64,000 bases of DNA from Bryobacterales bacterium (GCA_019261985.1 JAFAQY010000055.1:1-64000), one strand, 5' to 3'; shown: positions 19,359 through 28,232, counted from the first letter of the stretch. Numbers and translations are program-made. Notes: generated by a model not told the origin, from the letters alone.

Positions 19359-19676
19359 GGGATGATCTTGTGACCGGGGTTCACGGATAGCATGCTGTGA
19401 AACTGTGCCCCTGAAAGGTCCGGCATTTGAGCGAGCAAGGAAAGTCGATTCGTCAAATTATTGGGCTGCTGAAGCTGTTACATGGGACTGTTCAGCGGAG
19501 GCGAAAAATGTCAACCTGGGTGCATCGGCGTGTTCAGGGGCGAATCGTCCATGCTCCTGCATAAACAACGGGACGACGCAGCTTCGTCCGAGTGGCCCGT
19601 GATGCGGACGGAGCAATACCGGTCAACATCCTTAAGAAAATGGGTCTTATGCCCCTGGTGGTTTCCATCAACGGCA
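19359..19676. other. Intergenic region after the katG terminator
   Basis: Several short overlapping open frames occur on the plus strand, but none has a recognisable domain or ribosome site. It faces the 3' end of the NADH dehydrogenase gene. Confidence 0.45.
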
Positions 19677-20999
19677 TCATTGCCGAGGACTTATGGCAGC
19701 AGGCAGCGCGTTCTCCTCATCTTCTCTCGACATCGCTGGTGCACGGACCGTCATATACTGAGTCACGTCTTTAGAAAAAACCACATCCAGCGTCCATTGC
19801 AATGCGACGCGCACTTTTCTGTCCCAACCGGGCAACTTGGCTAGGTAAATGGTCCGCCACAGCCACCAAGCAAGGAAGCCTGAAAACTTGACTCCCAGTA
19901 CCTCGGCGACTCCCACGCGTTGTCCGATGGCCGCCATTTGGCCTAGCATGCGAAACGAAAAAGTCTTGGAGGAGCGCCCCTGAATTGCCGCCACGATGTT
20001 GTGGGCCGCTACTCGGCCCTGTCTCAAGGCATGCTGCGCCGTTGGAGGACAGGGCCGCCCCGTGTTCCGGTCGATGACCGCGGCGCAATCCCCGACAGCC
20101 CACACGTTGGGGAAATCCGGGATCTGCAGATAGTCGTTCACCGCAACTCGTCCGCGATCCTTCGCGCACGGCAAGACTTCCAGTAAAGGATTGGGCGTGG
20201 TTCCGGCAGTCCATATAATAGTGGCGCTTCGAATCGTCGCTCCGTTCGCAAGTGTCACCGAGTCGTCGGAGACCGCAGAAACCTTGGTGTTTAAGATGAT
20301 TTCCACTCCACGCTTTTCCAATTTCGCTAGCGTGTACCTGCCCAGCTCCTCTCCAAGCTCCGGAAGAAGGTACATCCCGGAGTGGACTAGAACGAGGCGA
20401 ACCATTTTCTGATGCAAGTTGCGGTAGAGCGGCAGAGCATGGCGCAAAAAGTCGTTGACCGCCGCAATCGTTTCGACGCCGGCAAACCCGCCGCCCGCGA
20501 CAACGAACGTCAACAGGGGCTCGCGGTCGTCTTTGGCACAATCGGTGTCCGCTTCTTCCAGGTGAGCGATCAGCCGATTTCGCAAGGCTACCGCGTCCCC
20601 CAAGCTTTTCATCGTAATCGCCCGTTCCATTAAACCGGGCAGGTTATAGAAATTCGCGGTGGAACCCAACGCCAGGATGAGATGATCATAGGGAACCGTG
20701 TGGGAGTGACGCCTGAAACCGTGGGACAACGTTAGGCGGCTATTGCGGAGGTCAATGTGCTCCACTTCTCCGGAGAACAGTTGCACTTTTCGTAGGAGCT
20801 TTCTCGTCGGATTCACGATGGTTGTCAGGTCCAGATCGCTCGCCGCAACTTCGTGCAGCATGGGCGTAAAGAGGAAAAAGTTATCTCGGTTTACAAGAGT
20901 GATGTCGACGTTTGATTTCTTGCCCAGCTGCCGTTCCAGTTCCAGGGCGCTGTATAGACCACCGAATCCGCCGCCTAATATGTAGACTTTCTTGTTCAT
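19677..20999 (-). CDS. Type II NADH:quinone oxidoreductase (NDH-2)
   Basis: A 440-residue single-subunit flavoprotein that passes electrons from NADH to quinone without pumping protons. The FAD site is ILGGGFGGLYSALE at residues 7-20; the second Rossmann site for NADH is VVAGGGFAGVE; the ATG-type motif VWAVGDCAAV binds FAD near the C-terminus, and PTAQHALRQGRVAAHN is typical of NDH-2. The last 100 residues (GFLAWWLWRTIYLAKLPGWDRKVR) form the amphipathic membrane-binding part. GGAG lies 6 nt before the ATG. It is co-directional with two DM13 genes upstream (49-bp gap) and probably in one operon with them, linking DM13 proteins to respiratory electron flow. Confidence 0.88.
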   Translation of the reverse strand: MNKKVYILGGGFGGLYSALELERQLGKKSNVDITLVNRDNFFLFTPMLHEVAASDLDLTTIVNPTRKLLRKVQLFSGEVEHIDLRNSRLTLSHGFRRHSHTVPYDHLILALGSTANFYNLPGLMERAITMKSLGDAVALRNRLIAHLEEADTDCAKDDREPLLTFVVAGGGFAGVETIAAVNDFLRHALPLYRNLHQKMVRLVLVHSGMYLLPELGEELGRYTLAKLEKRGVEIILNTKVSAVSDDSVTLANGATIRSATIIWTAGTTPNPLLEVLPCAKDRGRVAVNDYLQIPDFPNVWAVGDCAAVIDRNTGRPCPPTAQHALRQGRVAAHNIVAAIQGRSSKTFSFRMLGQMAAIGQRVGVAEVLGVKFSGFLAWWLWRTIYLAKLPGWDRKVRVALQWTLDVVFSKDVTQYMTVRAPAMSREDEENALPAAISPRQ

Positions 21000-21048
21000 T
21001 GGATTCTCCGGGCGAATGATTCAATCGCAGTGGCGTTCCCTGGTGTCA

Positions 21049-21558
21049 TCAGAACGGTTCTAGCCTCGCCAAGCCGAATATGGCGTGGAAGCGCTCGCAG
21101 TAAATCACGGCGGTGCGGTACTTCGTCAGGTCCGTGGTACCGGGCAGATCGTAGTTCTGATCGCCCTGGTTTCCTTTGAGCGATCCCAGTTCAACACTGT
21201 CGAGGTTGCCTCTTACGATTTCTTGTTGCAGGCCCTGATCGTCGCCTCGCACGAGCAGCACATGCACGTCGGGGCCATTGGACGTTATGAAATCGGTTAG
21301 ACGCAGATATTGCTTGCCATCGGACCGCTTATAAAGCGTCGCACGACCGCTTGTCTGGTGCGCTTTACCTTGGAGACGTCCGGTATAAAGAGGCTGAGGA
21401 TCGAGTGCTGAAGCAAAAGGCGCGGGTTCGTTAACCTTCTCGTTAATCCAGAGCTTGTCGGGCCGGAAAGCCCACCAAGCAGCGATGAAGATTGGGAAAC
21501 CTACCGCCGCCACGGTCCATTTCCTGCGGGATATCCATGTAGCTATTTGAAGTGTCAT
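21049..21558 (-). CDS. DM13-domain protein with N-terminal membrane anchor
   Basis: 169 residues; ATG 21558 chosen for AAGGAAAC just upstream. Residues 12-30 are a single hydrophobic segment (WTVAAVGFPIFIAAWWAF), probably an uncleaved anchor facing the periplasm. Residues 55-169 form the DM13 domain: GRLQGKAHQTSGRATLY, LRLTDFITSNGPDVHVLL, VELGSLKGNQGDQNYDLP and AVIYCERFHAIFGLARLEPF with the conserved cysteine. DM13 domains are thought, from bioinformatic work on eukaryotic proteins, to take part in redox or electron transfer through that cysteine. It follows a paralog and precedes NDH-2. Confidence 0.85.
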   Translation of the reverse strand: MTLQIATWISRRKWTVAAVGFPIFIAAWWAFRPDKLWINEKVNEPAPFASALDPQPLYTGRLQGKAHQTSGRATLYKRSDGKQYLRLTDFITSNGPDVHVLLVRGDDQGLQQEIVRGNLDSVELGSLKGNQGDQNYDLPGTTDLTKYRTAVIYCERFHAIFGLARLEPF

Positions 21559-21580
21559 GTCTGTTTCCTTAAGGGCTGAA

Positions 21581-21603
21581 TTGGGCGGTTGTGCACCGCC
21601 CAA
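21581..21603. repeat. Intercistronic hairpin between the DM13 genes
   Basis: A perfect 9-bp stem TTGGGCGGT / ACCGCCCAA with a 5-nt loop. On the minus strand no T-tract follows, so processing or mRNA stabilisation is as likely as termination. Confidence 0.45.
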
Positions 21604-21623
21604 CCGAGTTTTGAAAGCAGCGC

Positions 21624-22064
21624 TCAAAACTTCTCGAGCGGCGCTGCACCGAAGTTCGCGTTGAACCTCTCGCAATAAATGGAAACGGTTTGAAACTTAC
21701 TCAGGTCAGTCCCTTTGGGGACCACGTAATTCTGATCGCCTTCATTCCCTTTGAGGCTGCCGAGTTCCACACGCTCCGTATTGCCTTTCAGGAAATTGGC
21801 ATCGTCATCCGCATCCTTGGCTGCGATAAGAATCACATGCACATCCGGCCCATTCGAAGTCTTGAAGTTCGTCAGCCGAAGAACCAACTTCCCGTCCTGC
21901 TCCTGATAGAGGGTTGCCCGGCCCGAGGTATTATGCACTTTCCCATGAAAGGTGCCGGTCTCGATAGGCTTGGCCTTGCTGTCCTGTGCGTTCACCAAGG
22001 GCTGTAAAGCCAACGTGAAGGCCAAAGTCACCAGCGGAATTGCTGTCCTGCTGTTGCGAATCAT
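21624..22064 (-). CDS. Secreted DM13-domain protein
   Basis: 146 residues with AAAGGAGAGAG before the ATG. A cleavable signal peptide ends QPLVNAQ. The DM13 domain is complete: GTFHGKVHNTSGRATLY, LRLTNFKTSNGPDVHVIL, VELGSLKGNEGDQNY and VSIYCERFNANFGAAPLEKF. It is about 60 percent identical by eye to the anchored paralog next to it; this one lacks the anchor, so the pair may be a soluble and a membrane-bound partner. It is the first gene of the likely DM13-DM13-NDH-2 operon and diverges from the sigma-factor fusion gene. Confidence 0.85.
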   Translation of the reverse strand: MIRNSRTAIPLVTLAFTLALQPLVNAQDSKAKPIETGTFHGKVHNTSGRATLYQEQDGKLVLRLTNFKTSNGPDVHVILIAAKDADDDANFLKGNTERVELGSLKGNEGDQNYVVPKGTDLSKFQTVSIYCERFNANFGAAPLEKF

Positions 22065-22198
22065 AATCTCTCTCCTTTGCGTCGGTTGAATCTCTTCTGT
22101 TGCTTTTCCGGTCCGCGTCGTTGGTGTGACGGGGTAGCGGGGAAAAGGATGCAGAGTCTCTCGCCCGCGAGTGAACGATTCAAGCTAGAGTAAGACCA
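22065..22198. promoter_or_regulatory. Divergent regulatory region between DM13 operon and sigma-fusion gene
   Basis: 134 bp serve two divergent operons. Read on the minus strand, TGCATCC is followed 15 nt later by CGTCAC, which is ECF-promoter-like (a -35 block and a CGTC-type -10), but I cannot test it. No sigma-70 consensus is obvious. If the ECF factor regulates itself or the DM13 genes, its site must lie here. Confidence 0.35.
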
Positions 22199-23974
22199 AT
22201 GAGCTACTTCGGCGAGGTTGACCTGGGCTCGTCATTCCAACCCTTCTACACCTTGCGGGAATCCTATGGTTTCGTACCGAACCTCTTTCGCGCTCAGACG
22301 TTGCTTCCTCGGCTGATCGAGGCTGAGGCTGGACTTTCCGCTAGCTTGCTTTGGAAAGAGCGGGCGTTGTCCCGCGTCCAGAAAGAGTTCATTGCTTTCA
22401 TAGTTGCAGCTGCGTATGGAAATGCGTATTGCTTCGCCCAACACCATCAAACACTGAGTTCTCTAGGCGTGACGGAAAATCAGATCGATCAGGTGATGCG
22501 GGATCATCATCAGGCACTTTCGCGGCCGGACGCAGCTTTGCTCGATTTCGCGCTTAAACTGGCTTTCAGCGCTCCCTGGCTGTCGAGTGAGGACATCGTT
22601 GTGCTCCAAGACCACGGATTTACCGACGAGTCCATCCTGGAAGCCATTCTGGTTACGAGCCTGACTATCTTCTTCTGCACGCTCTCTACAGCGATGGGCG
22701 CATCGCCCGATCTCCACCTCCCGGCAAAGCCAGGCCCCCGCAAAGCCTTACGGCCGGCTACCGGCAAATACGTCGGCGGTACAGCGGGACCGTACTTGCG
22801 CACGGTAGAACTGAGTCCCGATAGCTTTCCGCCCTTCGCTTTTTTGGTGGAAAGATTTGGCTTCGTTCCGACAATCTTCCGGGCTCAAACACTCATACCT
22901 GATGTTATCGATGCCGAGGCCGATACCGTTCGCAAGATTCTCATGCCCGAGAACCTCCTTTCTCATGTGCAGAAGGAGTGTATCTTTCTGGTCGGATCCG
23001 CAGCGAACCTAAATACCTACTGTGTTGCCGCCCACTGTGAGATGCTCCGAAGAATGGGGGTTTCGGCCGAAGAGTCCGATCAGATCGCGATAGACCACCA
23101 CCAGGCTGAGCTTTCAGATGCCGATAAGAGGTTACTGGACTTCGCTGTCAAGCTGACTTCGCGGCCTTCCGAGTTTCACTCGGAGGATGTCGAACTGCTT
23201 CGACAACACGGTTTTTCCGAAGCGCATATTATGGAAGCCGCGGCGGCGACTGCGCTCAACTCTTTCTTCAATACGCTGCAGATGGGCCTTGGCACAACGC
23301 CTGACTTCGAAACTAATCGCGTGTTTGGGCCGGAGGACGCGCATCCTTTTCGTGCTGCGGACCGTCTAACGAACGAGGCGCAAGCTGACCCGGACTCCGA
23401 GTTGGTGGCCAGGGTACAGCGCGGCGACCTGGATGCCTTTGAGGAATTAGTCGCCCGTCATAGCCGCCGTGTCTACCGGACGTTGATGGGCATCCTTTCG
23501 AATATCGAGGAGGCTCAGGACGCAGTGCAGGACACATTCCTAAAAGCATTTCAGCATATCGGCGATTTCCAGGGGCGTTCTAAATTTTCCACGTGGGTGC
23601 TGACCATTGCAAGCAACACAGGTCTACAACGCCTGCGTGAGCGAAGGCCTATCGAGAGCCTCGATGAAGTACCGTCCGAAGAAGGTGGAGACTTCCGCCC
23701 CCGCCAAGTGCGGGCTTGGGTGGAGGACCCGGAGCAGTTGTGCTCTCAGGCCGAGAGGCGCCGCCTGGTGGAGAGCGCGGTGATGCAGCTCCCGCCAAAA
23801 TACCGAATGGTTCTGGTGCTGCGCGATATGGAGCAGCTTTCCGGGCTGGAAGTTGCCGCGGCGCTCGGTCTGGGAGTGCCTGCTATGAAGGCGCGGTTGT
23901 TTCGTGCACGCATGATGCTGCGGGAAGCCCTCGCACCTTATTTCGCAAGCAGTGCAAGAAGGATGGGTCAATGA
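22199..23974 (+). CDS. Double AhpD-like (peroxidase-related) protein fused to an ECF sigma factor
   Basis: 591 residues in three parts. Residues 1-175 and 205-375 are two copies of an all-helical AhpD/carboxymuconolactone-decarboxylase-like domain (FVPNLFRAQTLLPRLIEAEA and FVPTIFRAQTLIPDVIDAEA match). Each keeps one cysteine and a histidine where AhpD has CxxCxxxH: NAYCFAQH (Cys78, His82) and NTYCVAAH (Cys275, His279); the first cysteine is Asn in both. From about 398 the protein is a sigma-70 factor of ECF type: region 2 (VQRGDLDAFEELVARHS, EAQDAVQDTFLKAFQHI, SKFSTWVLTIASN) and region 4 (LPPKYRMVLVLRDMEQLSGLEVAAAL, MKARLFRARMMLREAL). There is no stop or ribosome site at the junction, so this is a true fusion in the sequence given. 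It probably acts as a cytoplasmic sigma factor with a built-in redox or peroxide sensor; that role is inference. Confidence 0.88.
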   Translation: MSYFGEVDLGSSFQPFYTLRESYGFVPNLFRAQTLLPRLIEAEAGLSASLLWKERALSRVQKEFIAFIVAAAYGNAYCFAQHHQTLSSLGVTENQIDQVMRDHHQALSRPDAALLDFALKLAFSAPWLSSEDIVVLQDHGFTDESILEAILVTSLTIFFCTLSTAMGASPDLHLPAKPGPRKALRPATGKYVGGTAGPYLRTVELSPDSFPPFAFLVERFGFVPTIFRAQTLIPDVIDAEADTVRKILMPENLLSHVQKECIFLVGSAANLNTYCVAAHCEMLRRMGVSAEESDQIAIDHHQAELSDADKRLLDFAVKLTSRPSEFHSEDVELLRQHGFSEAHIMEAAAATALNSFFNTLQMGLGTTPDFETNRVFGPEDAHPFRAADRLTNEAQADPDSELVARVQRGDLDAFEELVARHSRRVYRTLMGILSNIEEAQDAVQDTFLKAFQHIGDFQGRSKFSTWVLTIASNTGLQRLRERRPIESLDEVPSEEGGDFRPRQVRAWVEDPEQLCSQAERRRLVESAVMQLPPKYRMVLVLRDMEQLSGLEVAAALGLGVPAMKARLFRARMMLREALAPYFASSARRMGQ

Positions 23975-24216
23975 TCACCTGCGACGAGTTTATGGCGGAA
24001 TTGGGAAATTACCTGGAGGGAGAGGTTGCCAACGAAGTGCGCAAAGAGCTTGAACGTCACCTCTCACACTGCCGGACCTGCCAGGTGGTCTACGATTCCA
24101 CACTCAAGACTGTCAAAATCGTGACGGACAGCGGTTCGTTCGATCTGCCAGAGGTAGCTGCGCTGCCGATCAGAGAAAAGATCATGTCAAGGATACGGAA
24201 GGAGACGACCTCATAA
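23971..24216 (+). CDS. Zinc-finger anti-sigma factor, soluble
   Basis: 81 residues. The ATG overlaps the sigma gene's stop (ATGA) and AAGGAT lies upstream, so the two are translationally coupled. Residues 30-37 read HLSHCRTC, the H-x3-C-x2-C zinc anti-sigma motif, in a short helical protein with CDEFMAELGNYLEGE at the start. There is no transmembrane segment, so it should be cytoplasmic, as in ZAS proteins of the RsrA type that sense thiol oxidation. Its partner is almost certainly the fused sigma factor. Confidence 0.85.
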   Translation: MITCDEFMAELGNYLEGEVANEVRKELERHLSHCRTCQVVYDSTLKTVKIVTDSGSFDLPEVAALPIREKIMSRIRKETTS

Positions 24217-24689
24217 CATGTCCAATCACCTGGAGCTCCTCGGAATTGTCATGGCATTCCGAACCGATCGCGTACTGAGCCTACCGCTTTCGAAGTCGAT
24301 CTACCGCCAGTACGCCCAAAGCTCATGTGATTGAGGTTTCGCCGTTGTTGGAATCAGGAACGACGCGCTTGAGGGAACCGTCCAGGCTGCTTCGGGCGAA
24401 TTGTCGGCCACTCGGAGAAAGGTCGGCTAGCTCCCTCCCGTGAAATCCCCTCAGCCAACCTGACGGATAACGCATTATCGCCGGATGTAACAGCTCCCGA
24501 ATGGAACTTGACCCAGCTGGTCACCCCCACGAATGCTTCTACTCACGCAATAGAGAATTGTGCCAAAAGCACTTCGGCGTCCGAGTACACAATTCAACCC
24601 GGTGAAGCGTATTTTAGCGACGTTGGTGGGTACAGTTTTCTGGCCTTCTTACCCTTGTCTTTTGGAGCGAAAGCCAGTATTGCCGAAGT
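24217..24689. other. Gene-poor region after the anti-sigma gene
   Basis: A 38-codon frame starts at 24218 two bases after the anti-sigma stop, but it lacks a well-placed ribosome site and known motifs. Other frames are short and unconvincing. No repeat or terminator with a clear T-tract was seen. Confidence 0.4.
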
Positions 24690-25511
24690 CTACGGCTGCT
24701 TCGGTGGCGCGGCCTGCTTCTGATCCTTCTTATCGTCGACTGCATCGCCGAACGTAATCGTGGAGGAAGCTTTGAACTGCTTGTAGTCGTCGTAGCGGAC
24801 CGTTTCCTTCATCCGCACGTCCCGTTCCTTGAAATGCAAGGTGTCGTTCGCGGCCGTGTACGTTGGGAACCAATACTTGCCGTCGATCTGTTCCCGATAA
24901 GTTTCGAATTTCGGGAACGCCTGGTCCTCGTTGCGCTTCAGCAGGCCCACGCCGCGGCCGTACGTCTTAACGATTTGTAGGTCTCTATCGTCTACCCAAA
25001 CTTCGCCTTGGAAGTAACGCTTGCCCTGCTCGAGTTTTTTGGGCTTCACCGCGAAAACATAGGTTCCGATCTCATCGACCTTTTGCCGCCCCAGATAGCG
25101 AATCCAATATTTGGACAGCTCCGCCGTGGTCAGCACGAACGGCTGAACGCTCCGTAGATCCTCCATATCTTCGGGTGACAAATAAAACTCGGTCAGCGTC
25201 GAAACCGGCGAGTACACCACGCGCTCTGTACGTTTGCCGTCGGGTGTGAAGGTGATATCGGAAGTCATCTCCCATTTGCCTGTCGGCGTGCCGCCCTCCG
25301 TCAAGCTTTGGACGCGAGCCGTCTGCCGGTAAGTGTAGTTCTCCCGCGCCTGAGCGAATTCGGCTTCTTTCGCGGCGAATTTCTGGACGATCTCATTAAT
25401 ACGATCGTCCGTCAAATCGGTTGTCCCGGGCGTGGCCGTCGCATCCCCGGCGAAAACCGCGGGTGATCCGGCCAATATCAAACTTATAAATGTAAAACTC
25501 GATTTGCGCAT
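24690..25511 (-). CDS. Secreted protein, LolA-like fold probable
   Basis: 273 residues. I prefer the second ATG (25511) because GAGG lies 6 nt before it. Residues 1-22 are a signal peptide ending VFAG. The body reads like outer-membrane-lipoprotein-sorting relatives: a helical start (INEIVQKFAAKEAEFAQARENYTYRQT), then antiparallel strands (TFTPDGKRTERVVYS, VDEIGTYVFAVKPKK, RYFQGEVWVDDRDLQIVKTYG, KYWFPTYTAAND). It is common in Acidobacteria as a stand-alone periplasmic protein. It may carry lipid or lipoprotein, but no partner genes are nearby. The lysine- and glutamine-rich tail is disordered. Confidence 0.65.
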   Translation of the reverse strand: MRKSSFTFISLILAGSPAVFAGDATATPGTTDLTDDRINEIVQKFAAKEAEFAQARENYTYRQTARVQSLTEGGTPTGKWEMTSDITFTPDGKRTERVVYSPVSTLTEFYLSPEDMEDLRSVQPFVLTTAELSKYWIRYLGRQKVDEIGTYVFAVKPKKLEQGKRYFQGEVWVDDRDLQIVKTYGRGVGLLKRNEDQAFPKFETYREQIDGKYWFPTYTAANDTLHFKERDVRMKETVRYDDYKQFKASSTITFGDAVDDKKDQKQAAPPKQP

Positions 25512-25539
25512 AGACATCCTCTTTACCGACGAAATTTCC

Positions 25540-26718
25540 TTAACCGCGGTTTCCCAGCAACTGCTTCGCGATCGTCAGGCGTTGCATATTACTGGTGCCC
25601 TCGTAAATCCGGCCTATTTTGGCGTCCCGATATAGCTTCTCGACGGGATAATCCTTTGTAAATCCCACGCCGCCCAACACTTCCACCGCGCGGGAGGCAA
25701 CGCGCTCGGCCACTTGCGATGCGAAGTACTTGCACATGGCGGCTTCCGTCAGAAAGGGCATGCGCGCATCGTGACGGCGCGCGGCATTATAAACCATAAG
25801 CCGCGCGGCCTCGACCTCTACCGCCATCTCCGCTAGTTCGAACTGCACGCCTTGAAAGTCCGCGATCGGCTTGCCGAACTGTTTCCGTTGCTTCGAATAC
25901 GCGAGCGCGTGGTCGAGAGCGCCTTCGGCCAACCCGAGCATCTGGGCCCCGATCCCAATCCGCCCCTCGTTGAGTGTCTCGATTGCGATTTTGTACCCCC
26001 GCCCGGCCTCGCCGATCACGTTTTCGTTCGGGACCCGGCAATCGTCCAGAATCAGCTCGCAGGTGGAAGACGCGCGAATCCCGAGCTTATCTTCCTTTTT
26101 CCCGACCTTGAAGCCCGGGGTCTCGCGCTCGATCAGGAAAGCAGTAACGCCTTTGTACCCGAGTTCCGGATTCACATTCGCAAACAACAAAAACAGCCCT
26201 GCTTCGGATGCGTTGGTGATCCACAGCTTGCGGCCGTTCAGCCGGTAATGGCTGCCTTCGTCCACGGCGCGCGTCGCCATCGCGAAGGCATCGGAGCCGG
26301 ACCCGGCCTCTGACAAAGCATAGCTGGCGACTGTATCGCGAGCGGCGCGCGGCAGCCAGCGCCGCTGCTGCTCTGCCGACCCCCACCGGAGAAGCGCGTT
26401 ATTGAATAAGGTATTTTGCACGTCGACGATGACCGCCGCCGAAGGGTCGATCTTCGCCAACTCCTGAATCGCCAGGATCGATTGGAAGAAGGAGCCGCCC
26501 TGGCCCCCAAGCTCCTCCGGGATTTCGATCCCCATCAATCCCAAATCGAATAATTCGGCGATCAATTCTTTCTTGAAGATGCCCGTTTCGTCCATGGATC
26601 GGACGTGCGGAGCAAGGCGCTCGCGCGCAAACTGCCGTACCGAGGACTGAAACATCGTTTCTTCCTCGCTCAATTGCGCGAGCGGTGCGGAGACGGAATG
26701 GCTTTCGGCAGCCACCAT
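25540..26718 (-). CDS. Acyl-CoA dehydrogenase, short/branched-chain type
   Basis: 392 residues counting from ATG 26718. The flavoenzyme removes two hydrogens from an acyl-CoA and passes electrons to ETF. Signature 1 is YALSEAGSGSDAFAMATRA; WITNASEAGLFLLFANV is the FAD-binding middle strand; signature 2 is QFGKPIADFQGVQFELAEMAVEVEAARLMVY. The catalytic glutamate of GRIYEGTSNMQRLTIAK is in the position used by short- and branched-chain enzymes. The start overlaps no ribosome site; TACAAT lies 7 nt upstream, and the divergent gene begins 24 bp away. Confidence 0.92.
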   Translation of the reverse strand: MVAAESHSVSAPLAQLSEEETMFQSSVRQFARERLAPHVRSMDETGIFKKELIAELFDLGLMGIEIPEELGGQGGSFFQSILAIQELAKIDPSAAVIVDVQNTLFNNALLRWGSAEQQRRWLPRAARDTVASYALSEAGSGSDAFAMATRAVDEGSHYRLNGRKLWITNASEAGLFLLFANVNPELGYKGVTAFLIERETPGFKVGKKEDKLGIRASSTCELILDDCRVPNENVIGEAGRGYKIAIETLNEGRIGIGAQMLGLAEGALDHALAYSKQRKQFGKPIADFQGVQFELAEMAVEVEAARLMVYNAARRHDARMPFLTEAAMCKYFASQVAERVASRAVEVLGGVGFTKDYPVEKLYRDAKIGRIYEGTSNMQRLTIAKQLLGNRG

Positions 26719-26725
26719 CACTTCG

Positions 26726-26735
26726 ATTGTATATT
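26726..26735. promoter_or_regulatory. Overlapping divergent -10 elements, probable leaderless bidirectional promoter
   Basis: TATATT (26730-26735) is 7 nt before the plus-strand ATG at 26743. On the minus strand TACAAT (26731-26726) is 7 nt before the ATG at 26718. Only 24 bp separate the two start codons, and neither gene has a Shine-Dalgarno. Confidence 0.55.
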
Positions 26736-26742
26736 GGCAAGC

Positions 26743-26907
26743 ATGACCGATTGGAAGGCCATAGCTGCTGCCGTGCATGCGCCGATCCGTGACGATGATA
26801 CGGCTGTGATTGCGAATCTGGATATTTTGGAAAGCAGCTTCCGCCCGCTTCAGGACGCTATTCCGTTCGGCACGCCGCCGTGGACCGGGCCGGGCGACCT
26901 CGAATGA
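26743..26907 (+). CDS. AtzG/GatC-like small subunit preceding an amidase
   Basis: 54 residues: an N-terminal helix (WKAIAAAVHAPI), a second helix (TAVIANLDILESSFRPLQDAI) and a proline-rich tail ([14 protein letters not shown]). Its size, two-helix plan and place directly before an amidase with an ATGA overlap resemble AtzG or GatC, small proteins that wrap around amidases such as AtzE or GatA. The similarity is by layout more than by residues. It would act in the cytoplasm as a stabilising partner. Confidence 0.55.
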   Translation: MTDWKAIAAAVHAPIRDDDTAVIANLDILESSFRPLQDAIPFGTPPWTGPGDLE

Positions 26908-28232
26908 CCATTGTCGAAGCCGGCAACGCGCTGCGGCGGCGCAAGATCTCCGTCAGCGAATTAGCACGAGAAAGCCTGAAGCGCATCGCCCGAGCAAATG
27001 CGGCAATCAATGCATTCATAACCGTGACCGAAGGAGCGGCCTTGGCTCGGGCCGCGGAATTGGATCGAGACCTGGCGCGCGGCCTCGATCGCGGTCCGCT
27101 CCATGGCATTCCGGTCGCCCATAAGGACGCGTTCTATACGAAGGGCGTTCGCACCACGGCCGGCACGAAAATCCTCACCGATTTCGTTCCCGCTGAGGAT
27201 GCCGAACTGGTTTCGCGCCTGTGCGCGGCGGGAACCGTGATGGTGGGCAAGACCAACCTGCACGAGCTTTGTCACGGCATCACCTCGGACAACCCGCATT
27301 ACGGCGCGGTCCGTAATCCCTGGGACCTCAATCGAATTCCGGGCGGATCGAGCGGAGGTTCGGGTGCGGCGCTTGCCGCCGGTCTGGTTCCTCTTGCAAC
27401 CGGAACAGATACCGGCGGATCGATTCGCATTCCAGCCTCTTACTGCGGGGTCGTCGGTCTCAAACCTACCTATGGCCGGCTGAGCTGCCGCGGCGTTGTC
27501 CCTCTGGCTTTCACTCTCGACCACGTCGGGCCAATGACAACCACGGTGCGCGATGCGGCGCTTGCATTCCAAACCACGGCGCCGGAACATCCGGACGTAG
27601 CCGGGCTGCGCATCGGCGTGCCCGCGAATTTCTTCTTTGACCGCCTGGCGCCGGAGGTGGCTGCCTCCGTCCGCCATGCGGTGCAGACCGTTGCAGGATT
27701 AAAAGCACAAGTAGACGAGGTCGGGCTTCCCGACGTGGACGCGCTCAACACCGCCGGCCGGCTTATTCAATTAGCGGAGGCATCCGCGGTCTGGCGGCCG
27801 TATCGGAATCGACGCGAGGATTTCGGGGCCGATGTGTTCGCATTGCTGCTGCAAGGCCTGTTGCTTCCGGCCACGGATTACATCGATGCCCAGCGCGTCC
27901 GCCGCATGCTGGCCAGGGAATTTGCGGCCATCTGGAACTCCGTCGACTGCCTGCTCGCGCCGGCGACTGCGATCGCCGCTCCTCAAATCGGAGAAATGGC
28001 CGTGCGTGTTAATGGCTGCGAAGAAGATGTTCGCCTGGCCAGCACGCGTCTGACGCGCCCTTTTAACGTGCTCGGCTGGCCGGCGCTGGCCATGCCGTGC
28101 GGAGTTTCCGAATCCGGCCTGCCGGTCGGTCTTCAAATTGTCGCGCCGCCCAATCGCGAAGAGACATTATTCCGCGTCGGCGCCGCATTGGAGGACGCTC
28201 TGGGTGTCAATCGCCCTCGACGCGACGTATAG
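26904..28232 (+). CDS. Amidase-signature family hydrolase
   Basis: 442 residues; ATG 26904 overlaps the stop of the small gene. The Ser-cisSer-Lys triad is visible: Lys in [12 protein letters not shown], the first Ser in GGSSGGSG and the nucleophile Ser in [40 protein letters not shown] is the usual substrate-side loop, and [16 protein letters not shown] is the C-terminal hallmark. The family hydrolyses amides including biuret-type intermediates and Glu-tRNA side chains. With an AtzG-like partner, an AtzE-like role is possible; GatA is less likely since gatB lies elsewhere. The 3' end overlaps the glycosyltransferase start by 29 nt. Confidence 0.88.
   Translation: MTIVEAGNALRRRKISVSELARESLKRIARANAAINAFITVTEGAALARAAELDRDLARGLDRGPLHGIPVAHKDAFYTKGVRTTAGTKILTDFVPAEDAELVSRLCAAGTVMVGKTNLHELCHGITSDNPHYGAVRNPWDLNRIPGGSSGGSGAALAAGLVPLATGTDTGGSIRIPASYCGVVGLKPTYGRLSCRGVVPLAFTLDHVGPMTTTVRDAALAFQTTAPEHPDVAGLRIGVPANFFFDRLAPEVAASVRHAVQTVAGLKAQVDEVGLPDVDALNTAGRLIQLAEASAVWRPYRNRREDFGADVFALLLQGLLLPATDYIDAQRVRRMLAREFAAIWNSVDCLLAPATAIAAPQIGEMAVRVNGCEEDVRLASTRLTRPFNVLGWPALAMPCGVSESGLPVGLQIVAPPNREETLFRVGAALEDALGVNRPRRDV

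Noticed and set aside
19405-19774. Short plus-strand genes between katG and NDH-2
   Set aside because: Overlapping frames with no ribosome site or family motif. One stretch looks mildly protein-like but I cannot place it.
22199-23974. Sequencing or assembly artefact joining AhpD-like and sigma genes
   Set aside because: The frame is continuous over both parts without a change in composition, and the linker (about residues 376-397) has no start codon with ribosome site. An artefact would more likely break the frame.
24508-24723. Plus-strand ORF before the LolA-like gene's end
   Set aside because: Overlaps the real minus-strand gene at its end and shows no motif.
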